A DNA stretch of 6,235 nucleotides from an uncultured Odoribacter sp. Its GTDB lineage: Bacteria > Bacteroidota > Bacteroidia > Bacteroidales > Marinifilaceae. The position numbers and the translations under genes are program-made. Shown piece after piece: positions 1-3,989 of this stretch (position 1 is its first letter; the number at the start of each line of letters is the position of its first letter). The notes beneath the pieces are model-generated. The model saw only the letters and a list, made by a program, of their open reading frames with translations, was not told where the DNA came from and made no database searches. Location: positions 1 through 6,235 of the forward strand of contig CAKVCR010000177.1 of the NCBI GenBank assembly GCA_934725835.1, read 5' to 3'.

Positions 1-24
1 GTACAGAGGGATGATCGAGCCTTA

Positions 25-213
25 TTACTTCTGGCTGCTATAATTCCAATAATCCTCATGGGATTCATAAATATTGTCCGCTGAAATGCTGTTCTTATGT
101 CCGCATTCCGTGCATCTCCAGACATAATGGTGATCGTCGAAACCGACTTGGTCATTGAGATACGCCCCACAGCGGTCGCACCACCAATCAATATCCGGGA
201 ATCTGTCTGCCAT
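25..213 (-). CDS. small zinc-ribbon protein (two CxxC pairs), 62 aa
   Basis: The protein has two CxxC knuckles, CDRC at residues 12-15 and CTEC at 34-37, about 18 residues apart. This is the layout of a rubredoxin-like or zinc-ribbon fold expected to hold one zinc ion. The rest is rich in aromatic and acidic residues, with no signal peptide or membrane segment, so it is probably cytoplasmic. I recall near-identical small proteins in clostridial genomes annotated as Sec23/Sec24 zinc-finger-containing; that name reflects the knuckle only, not vesicle transport. The start has a good AGGAGG site at 221-226, and the gene ends in tandem TAA stops (22-27). It is the last gene of a three-gene unit, 47 bases after the DUF1232-like gene. 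Its role is unknown: it could be a nucleic-acid- or protein-binding adaptor. Confidence 0.85.
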   Translation of the reverse strand: MADRFPDIDWWCDRCGAYLNDQVGFDDHHYVWRCTECGHKNSISADNIYESHEDYWNYSSQK

Positions 214-260
214 ATTATTGCCTCCTAAATAATCTATAATAATCTATTACTTGGTATCCA

Positions 261-413
261 TTACTCTTCTTTCAACAAATTACCGCCTTTGTTCGCTGCA
301 AAAGCAAGCAAAACGACGACAATATCATCAATTGGGCCAGGACACAGATCCAAAGGAGAAACCACATACAGAATTACCAAAACAATCAGCATTCCCTTCA
401 TAATATCGCTCAT
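261..413 (-). CDS. minimal DUF1232-like small membrane protein, 50 aa
   Basis: The 50-residue protein begins MSDIMKGML. It has a hydrophobic stretch at about residues 7-20, then SPLDLCPGPIDDIVVV (about 19-34), then a second hydrophobic stretch. The SP-x-D-L-x-P ... DD core is the signature of DUF1232 (YkvA-type) membrane-associated proteins, whose biochemical role is unknown. Family members are usually longer and have more residues between the P and the DD, so this is a shortened form. I chose the ATG at 413 because AAGGAGGGGG (420-429) lies just upstream; that site overlaps the stop of the preceding gene. The same frame stays open back to 560, but that part is the antisense-free shadow of the 52-residue gene. 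It is the middle gene of a three-gene unit. The membrane location is inferred from hydrophobicity. Confidence 0.75.
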   Translation of the reverse strand: MSDIMKGMLIVLVILYVVSPLDLCPGPIDDIVVVLLAFAANKGGNLLKEE

Positions 414-419
414 ACAAAT

Positions 420-429
420 CCCCCTCCTT
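420..429 (-). promoter_or_regulatory. ribosome binding site fixing the start of the DUF1232-like gene
   Basis: On the minus strand the sequence reads AAGGAGGGGG, followed six bases later by ATG at 413. It supports the 50-residue product over the longer 99-residue reading frame. It also overlaps the TAA of the upstream gene (428-430), so the two genes are probably translated from one message. Confidence 0.75.
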
Positions 430-586
430 AAAAAATACCTTTCGTAACTTGCTTCCGAAGTGTGCCAATCTTCATATCGCTGCGAACATCCCTGCCGTTG
501 GTGTGTCGAATGCTGCCAGCGGGGATGCCTTTCTTCTTTTCGAAGGTTCCCACCTTGCAATCACTCCGTGTCTTTCTCTCTGCCAT
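428..586 (-). CDS. 52-aa basic protein with internal RSDxK(V/I)GTxxxK repeat
   Basis: This short frame runs from ATG at 586 to TAA at 428-430. It has a strong ribosome site (AAGGAGG, 594-600) eight bases upstream. The product is highly basic and begins MAERKTRSDCKVGTFEKK. The motif RSDCKVGTFEK (residues 7-17) recurs as RSDMKIGTLRK (35-45), a 28-residue period, with a GS-I-R-x-x-NGRD linker between the copies. I recall similar small proteins in clostridial mobile elements annotated as hypothetical, but I know of no function. It is the first gene of the three-gene unit and lies 43 bases downstream of the predicted transcription start, so it is the gene most directly driven by the promoter at 636-698. 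A nucleic-acid-binding role would fit the charge and repeat, but that is inference. Confidence 0.8.
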   Translation of the reverse strand: MAERKTRSDCKVGTFEKKKGIPAGSIRHTNGRDVRSDMKIGTLRKQVTKGIF

Positions 587-635
587 GATAAATCCTCCTT
601 AAAAAATTTGCTTTGGGTTCCTTTGCTATGTCCGT

Positions 636-698
636 ATTATAAATCTTTCCTTTGACGGAAAAAATGACCATAAGCGCAAAATAGAGGCGCCTATTTTG
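636..698 (-). promoter_or_regulatory. promoter with upstream CAAAATAGGC palindrome, for the 428-586 / 261-413 / 25-213 unit
   Basis: A perfect TATAAT -10 lies at 636-641 on the minus strand. At 17-base spacing the -35 position reads TTTTTT, a poor match to TTGACA. Centred upstream at 677-698 is an inverted repeat, CAAAATAG-6 nt-CTATTTTG. Its leading part CAAAATAGGC (689-698) starts exactly 57 bases before the -10. The same 10-mer at the same distance occurs before the promoter at 1997-2059. A weak -35 with an upstream dyad suggests dependence on an activator. The dyad could also act as a weak terminator for the NERD gene ending at 710, but no T-run follows it directly. Confidence 0.6.
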
Positions 699-709
699 TC
701 ATCCATTTC

Positions 710-1783
710 TCATATATGCCGAAGACTCATCCTTACAAATGCGGACGCACAGCAAAGCAGTGTGCAAGCTACACTGGCAGCAATATAGTACCTGCGTGTA
801 CTTTTCAACTTCGGATTTTGAGAGTTGCTGACATCTGGCTCTTTATTTACGGGATTCACAGCGCTGTTACAATTCTCATCGGAATTTTCAAGCGTATCAG
901 GTGCATTATTTTGGATGATTGCCAAGGCTGCCGCAATACTCATCCGAACATCGTTATAATTCAATTCAAGCTCAAACCGTTTTGCATTTGATGCCAATTC
1001 AGAAAGAATGGAGCCAAGCTGTTCCAACTGTTCTGCTTTATAGTAATCGCGCCCAAGATAAGACTCTATTCTCTTATTTAGTTCGGTACGGAAGCAGTAT
1101 TTTTCTTTACGGTAATTATCTTTGACATGGATGTACGTTCCCCTGGGCGCTGACAGGACAATTAGACTGTCTACATGAACAGGTATGTCAAGATTTTTTT
1201 CTGCAACGGCATCTTCGAGATACTTCTGCAATAACCTACGCTTGATTTTCATCTTTAACCCAAGTGGTATTTTTTCATAGCACACGTCTCCATTTCGCAT
1301 CATCCGGCCGTCTTCAGCGAAGACAATGTCGGTTTTGACCTTTTTGATTTCCAGAAGGATGATACCCACATCGGTCAGGACAACCGCGTCCAATTCCGTT
1401 TCGTCCTGTCCGTCAGTTAAATATACATTGCGGAAAATTTGAGTTTTGGGCCGATTTAAGTATTTTAATGTCCGAGAGACATCTCTTTCACCCTGAATTC
1501 CGGACATAGTGACTGCTAATTCCTTTTCAAGCCGCTTCATTGTCTGAATGCCGTTGTGTACACGCTGATCACTGCGTACTCCATTTTTCCTTGCAGCCGA
1601 TTCCATAATAAATGTGGCCTCATCAACGTGCATCTTATCATGGTAATCCGGGCCTGCAATCATTCTGCAAACAATATCTTGAAATTTACAAAGCTGTTCG
1701 GCATACTCTGGAAACGTCATTTGCTGATTCATCAGTATGCCACTGCTTTCCAATTGACGAATATACTCCTCTACATTTTTCAT
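710..1783 (-). CDS. NERD-domain protein with C-terminal membrane anchor
   Basis: The 357-residue protein has three parts. Residues 1-95 are a helical, charged N-terminal region that I do not recognise. Residues about 97-185 look like a NERD (nuclease-related) domain: GERD at 98-101, ELDAVVL at 130-136, and a strand ending in LEIKK at 144-148. The E130/D132 and E145-x-K147 pattern resembles the PD-(D/E)xK nuclease core, so the putative catalytic residues are retained. After a polar linker rich in Asn and Ser (about 291-330), residues about 331-352 form one hydrophobic segment with a short basic tail, suggesting a tail-anchored protein facing the cytoplasm. The start is supported by AAGGAGT (1794-1800). 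It is the second gene of a two-gene operon, 12 bases after the 56-residue gene. The substrate is unknown; nuclease activity in NERD proteins is predicted rather than generally shown. Confidence 0.85.
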   Translation of the reverse strand: MKNVEEYIRQLESSGILMNQQMTFPEYAEQLCKFQDIVCRMIAGPDYHDKMHVDEATFIMESAARKNGVRSDQRVHNGIQTMKRLEKELAVTMSGIQGERDVSRTLKYLNRPKTQIFRNVYLTDGQDETELDAVVLTDVGIILLEIKKVKTDIVFAEDGRMMRNGDVCYEKIPLGLKMKIKRRLLQKYLEDAVAEKNLDIPVHVDSLIVLSAPRGTYIHVKDNYRKEKYCFRTELNKRIESYLGRDYYKAEQLEQLGSILSELASNAKRFELELNYNDVRMSIAAALAIIQNNAPDTLENSDENCNSAVNPVNKEPDVSNSQNPKLKSTRRYYIAASVACTLLCCASAFVRMSLRHI

Positions 1784-1795
1784 CTAGTTCACTCC

Positions 1796-1966
1796 TTAGC
1801 ATTGACGGTTGTTTTCTGCTTTTTCTGACCAATTAGATTTGAAATTTACAATTGGGTGTCTTTTTTCACCTAAGTCATAGCCTAATCCGATTTTTTGAGA
1901 ATAGAATCTCTGTACATCAATTTTTTCAATCAAACGGCTGGTTAACACTCTTTCCTTTGCGGTCAT
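1796..1966 (-). CDS. 56-aa small protein (MTAKER-type), first gene of the NERD operon
   Basis: The product begins MTAKERVLTSRLIEKI and continues with a Tyr- and Lys-rich segment (FYSQKIGLGYDLGEKR) and a polar tail. It resembles short clostridial hypothetical proteins of the form M-x-x-KER-x-LT-x-RL-x-EKI that I recall from mobile elements; no function is known to me. I chose the ATG at 1966 because AAAGGAGGTG (1973-1982) lies six bases upstream. The frame is open to 2026, but that extension would contain the -10 element at 1997-2002 and so lies largely upstream of the transcription start. The stop (1796-1798) overlaps the ribosome site of the NERD gene, consistent with co-transcription and coupled translation. 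There is no membrane segment or cysteine motif; a single Cys is the last residue. Confidence 0.7.
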   Translation of the reverse strand: MTAKERVLTSRLIEKIDVQRFYSQKIGLGYDLGEKRHPIVNFKSNWSEKAENNRQC

Positions 1967-1972
1967 TCGATA

Positions 1973-1982
1973 CACCTCCTTT
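1973..1982 (-). promoter_or_regulatory. ribosome binding site fixing the start of the 56-aa gene
   Basis: On the minus strand AAAGGAGGTG, a near-complete complement of the 16S rRNA tail, precedes ATG at 1966 by six bases. It rules in the short product rather than the 76-residue frame that begins at 2026. Confidence 0.8.
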
Positions 1983-1996
1983 CTTTGCATGGAGAT

Positions 1997-2059
1997 ATTA
2001 TAAGTGAAATCCTGCAAGTAAAACATAATTGAATAGGCAGCTTACCCTAGCCTATTTTG
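1997..2059 (-). promoter_or_regulatory. promoter with upstream CAAAATAGGC / GCCTATT dyad, for the 56-aa and NERD operon
   Basis: TATAAT lies at 1997-2002 on the minus strand. At 17-base spacing the -35 region is TGTTTT, a poor consensus match. CAAAATAGGC (2050-2059) starts 57 bases upstream of the -10. Its AATAGGC portion is matched by an inverted GCCTATT at 2032-2038, separated by 11 bases. GCAAAG follows at 1983-1988, just after the expected start of transcription. The promoter lies directly downstream of the terminator at 2071-2100, so this operon is set apart from the dinD-like operon. Confidence 0.65.
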
Positions 2060-2070
2060 GTTCTAAGTGC

Positions 2071-2100
2071 AAAAAAGCACCCCGGTTAATCCCGGAGTGC
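2071..2100 (-). terminator. rho-independent terminator of the dinD-like operon
   Basis: On the minus strand GCACTCCGG (2092-2100) pairs with CCGGGGTGC (2077-2085), leaving one G-U wobble and a six-base loop, followed at once by six T residues (2071-2076). It begins 12 bases after the stop of the helix-turn-helix gene. The wobble becomes a C-A mismatch on the plus strand and the T-run is on the minus side, so it works for minus-strand transcription. Confidence 0.92.
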
Positions 2101-2112
2101 TCAGTAAAATAA

Positions 2113-2622
2113 TTATCTGTTTTTGTATGCCTGGTAAGTGTCCATATCAATTGCTCCAGTTACGAGCATACGCTCTGACCACAGCTGTAAAGTTTCAACG
2201 GTAATCGAAATCTTTTCAAGATCTTCTTGAATTCGAATAAAATCCTCTACTTCGTCCCCGCTGATTTTTCCGTCCGCAGTTATTTCAATCAGGCGTTCCT
2301 GCTTCTTATGCATCGCATTCAAAGAGGCCAGCATTTCCAGCACAATCTGAGAAAGGTCTTTTATTTTAACCTCTGGTACGTACTCCTGACCAATCGGGCA
2401 AAGATTTGCGCAATAGAAATTGCAGAGCTTTGGATTTTTGTAGACAGTGGACATTGCAAGAATTTCGTCCGGATGCGGCATGGATTTTTCGTTTTCGATC
2501 TTTTCAATTCGTTCCGGCGAAATCCAGCCTAAGAGTTCGCTTGCTTTTTCTCGGGAATAACCAAGTTCCTCACGGCTCAGCTGAAATAGGGTCTTGTTTT
2601 CTTTCGTTGACAGACGTCCCAT
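2113..2622 (-). CDS. helix-turn-helix (XRE-like) regulator with Cys-x3-Cys-x3-Cys motif
   Basis: The protein has 169 residues from the ATG at 2622. Residues about 11-63 read as an XRE-type helix-turn-helix: ELGYSREKASELLGW, then SPERIEKIENEKSMPHPDEILAMS, in the usual A-x-x-L ... I-x-x-I-E pattern. Next come C67, C71 and C75 in KLCNFYCANLCPIG, a possible metal or redox site. The rest (about 83-169) is helical and probably a dimerisation or sensing domain. I chose the start at 2622 because GGAGG (2631-2635) is eight bases upstream; the frame is open to 2700, but those 26 codons lack a ribosome site and would overlap the previous gene. It is the last gene of the dinD-like operon, 40 bases after the 97-residue gene, with a terminator directly after it. 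It probably autoregulates this operon; the operator is not identified. Confidence 0.85.
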   Translation of the reverse strand: MGRLSTKENKTLFQLSREELGYSREKASELLGWISPERIEKIENEKSMPHPDEILAMSTVYKNPKLCNFYCANLCPIGQEYVPEVKIKDLSQIVLEMLASLNAMHKKQERLIEITADGKISGDEVEDFIRIQEDLEKISITVETLQLWSERMLVTGAIDMDTYQAYKNR

Positions 2623-2630
2623 ATGCGCTT

Positions 2631-2635
2631 CCTCC
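2631..2635 (-). promoter_or_regulatory. ribosome binding site deciding the start of the HTH regulator
   Basis: GGAGG on the minus strand is followed after eight bases by ATG at 2622. The in-frame ATG at 2637 overlaps this site and has no Shine-Dalgarno sequence of its own, so the 169-residue product is preferred. Confidence 0.75.
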
Positions 2636-2662
2636 ATATCTATGTAAACTGTTCCCAGTCTA

Positions 2663-2956
2663 TTAACTATTGGCGGCCCCCTCTTTAGTAGCAAGTGCAA
2701 TAAGCTGATTCTCTAAGTTGTATTGAATGTCGGCTTCCGTTGCCTGTTCAAACGGACGAATAACCGTTGTTGGCATTGCCCCGATTGCAATAAAGATGTC
2801 AGGGTATTTTGCGTTGTTCTGTAAAATTTGCAGCTGTGCGGAGTTGCGGTCAAAGGGATTTTTCTGGAGTTCGTTCCATGTGTCCAGAATATCCTTTTCT
2901 AAATCAGTAATATTTTCTTTGTCCTTTAAGAATGTAATCAATATACTATAATCCAT
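2663..2956 (-). CDS. 97-aa hypothetical protein coupled to the DinD-like gene
   Basis: I do not recognise this family. The product starts MDYSILITFLKDKENITD and is mainly helical and acidic in its first half. It then has a more hydrophobic segment (YPDIFIAIGAMPTTVI, about residues 51-66) and a Gln/Asn/Ala-rich end. There is no signal peptide, cysteine motif or clear membrane helix. It has its own ribosome site (AGGAGG, 2964-2969), and its ATG shares one base with the stop of the preceding gene (TGATG, 2954-2958), so its translation is very probably coupled to the DinD-like protein. That coupling suggests the two products act together or are needed in fixed ratio, for example as a partner or antagonist. 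This is inference. Confidence 0.8.
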   Translation of the reverse strand: MDYSILITFLKDKENITDLEKDILDTWNELQKNPFDRNSAQLQILQNNAKYPDIFIAIGAMPTTVIRPFEQATEADIQYNLENQLIALATKEGAANS

Positions 2957-3819
2957 CAGTTGTCCTCCTCGCTGTCAGGGAGTCTTCCGGACTGTGCAGC
3001 CAGTTTCTTTTCCTGCGATTTTACGCGCCGCTCCAGCTTTTTAATATCCTCTGCAGCAGGTAAATTCTCTGGCTGAATGCCACGCTGTCCAAGCATATCT
3101 CGCACAGATTGGTTGTTTTGTACATGTTCTCCGGTAATGGCATATTCTCCTTGAAGGTCCTTTTCCTCAACATTGTAGTTGGTCATTTCCGCCGCAAGAT
3201 TTTTTGCTGCAATAGAGAGTGTCGGCAAGAAATCTGCCAAAGGGCGGTTATCTTTTACCCCAAGACGCTCCTTCATCTCCTGCGTTGTGTAACCGCCAAA
3301 CAGTGCCCGGTCACCCTTTGAACGAATGCGGCCAAATCCAGCATCATCAACGCCACGCTCATAAATGTTCTGTGATAGGCGTTTCTCGGATTCCCGAAGT
3401 CTGCCCCGGGCTTCTGTTCGTTCAATAAGAGAAATACGTTCTTCAATCAGTTCCTGCTTTCTGGTTTGAACGGCAAAATAGCTTTGCGCAAATGCAATTT
3501 CTTCTTTCTTTGGATCTCCATTCTGAGCAATCAAATAACAGGCATAGCGGGTGAGCATATAGTCATTGACCGGCCGCTGTGCACCTTTGCCAGCAGTTAT
3601 CATTTTCGTGACCTCACGAAAATGATCCGATACCACTATTCCACTGGTTTCGCAGGATCCAATGGCACGTCCGATAGCTTTCTCAAAATTTTCCCAGCGC
3701 TCATATCCCAAAAGCGGCATCAAGTCACGCGCATACCAAAATTCAATATGCGCCTCTTGATCGCTATGTATTACGAGATCAAATTGCTCTTTGATTTGGC
3801 AAATTCTCTTTTTATCCAT
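2956..3819 (-). CDS. dinD: DinD-like (DNA-damage-inducible protein D family) protein
   Basis: The 287-residue protein matches Escherichia coli DinD (274 residues) in length and landmarks. Residues about 25-125 hold a Bro-N-like region: WYARDLMPLLGY (28-39), W-x-N-F-x-x-A-I (42-49), then LTRYACYLIAQNGDPKK (89-105) and YFAVQTRKQEL (114-124), the most conserved family block. The middle has FGGY followed by MKERLGVKDNRPLADFLP, and the end is a Lys/Glu-rich coiled-coil-like segment (about 257-275). E. coli DinD is SOS-induced and has been reported to disassemble or restrain mature RecA filaments. I infer a similar recombination-modulating role, but the homologue may be accessory-specific. ATG at 3819 is preferred over the GTG at 3822 because GGAGGG (3826-3831) sits six bases before it. 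I see no LexA box upstream. It is the first gene of a three-gene operon. Confidence 0.88.
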   Translation of the reverse strand: MDKKRICQIKEQFDLVIHSDQEAHIEFWYARDLMPLLGYERWENFEKAIGRAIGSCETSGIVVSDHFREVTKMITAGKGAQRPVNDYMLTRYACYLIAQNGDPKKEEIAFAQSYFAVQTRKQELIEERISLIERTEARGRLRESEKRLSQNIYERGVDDAGFGRIRSKGDRALFGGYTTQEMKERLGVKDNRPLADFLPTLSIAAKNLAAEMTNYNVEEKDLQGEYAITGEHVQNNQSVRDMLGQRGIQPENLPAAEDIKKLERRVKSQEKKLAAQSGRLPDSEEDN

Positions 3820-3825
3820 CACTTA

Positions 3826-3831
3826 CCCTCC
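3826..3831 (-). promoter_or_regulatory. ribosome binding site deciding the start of the dinD-like gene
   Basis: GGAGGG on the minus strand is followed by TAAGTG and then ATG at 3819, a normal six-base spacing. The GTG at 3822 would leave only three bases, so ATG is the better start. Confidence 0.7.
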
Positions 3832-3838
3832 ATTATGT

Positions 3839-3989
3839 TCACAGTGAGTATTTATCCGGGTTCTCATTCACTTTCACAACAATGAACTTGCCTTTAGCGC
3901 CGTATGCTACCTAAAGATTTATATAGCTTTACGCCAGTGGATTCATTAATGCGTCTGTGGAAATACATAATCCGTGCGAAAATATACAT
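3839..3989 (-). pseudogene. possible frameshifted small-gene remnant between the 651-aa gene and the dinD-like gene
   Basis: An ATG at 3989 shares one base with the TGA of the 651-residue gene (TGATG) and opens 31 codons to TAA at 3894-3896, with a protein-like stretch FHRRINESTGVKLYKSLG. In the next frame, without a start codon, 3839-3910 encodes 23 residues including GKFIVVKVNENPDKYSL before TGA. The two frames overlap by 17 bases, and a one-base shift near 3911 would fuse them into about 49 residues. I do not recognise the family. It may be a decayed small gene, a real 31-residue product, or the tail of a longer gene displaced when the 651-residue gene arrived. Only a weak AT-rich -10-like TATAAA (3918-3923) hints at a promoter for the dinD-like operon here. 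Confidence 0.3.

Noticed and set aside
229..250. Short direct repeat of an AATAATCTAT unit in the gap before the zinc-ribbon gene
   Set aside because: Two copies of an AT-rich decamer in a short spacer are likely chance, and no function is indicated.
414..560. N-terminal extension of the DUF1232-like gene giving a 99-residue product
   Set aside because: It overlaps the 52-residue gene in another frame, has low-complexity basic content, and the strong ribosome site at 420-429 points to the ATG at 413.
677..698. Inverted repeat as a terminator for the NERD gene
   Set aside because: The stem is AT-rich and the nearest T-run on the minus strand begins about 14 bases later; the shared 10-mer and fixed distance to TATAAT fit a regulatory site better.
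1967..2026. N-terminal extension of the 56-residue gene
   Set aside because: It contains the -10 element at 1997-2002, so most of it would not be transcribed, and the best ribosome site serves the ATG at 1966.
2623..2700. N-terminal extension of the helix-turn-helix gene
   Set aside because: It has no ribosome site, overlaps the end of the 97-residue gene, and GGAGG at 2631-2635 fits the ATG at 2622.
3466..3885. Plus-strand open frame of 139 codons, with other plus-strand frames at 2227-2532, 1556-1828 and 716-991
   Set aside because: All lie antisense to well-supported genes, lack good ribosome sites and give compositionally odd products with no motif.
3820..3988. LexA (SOS) box upstream of the dinD-like gene
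   Set aside because: Only isolated GAAC and GTTC half-sites are seen; none has the GAAC-N4-GTTC spacing of the Gram-positive operator.
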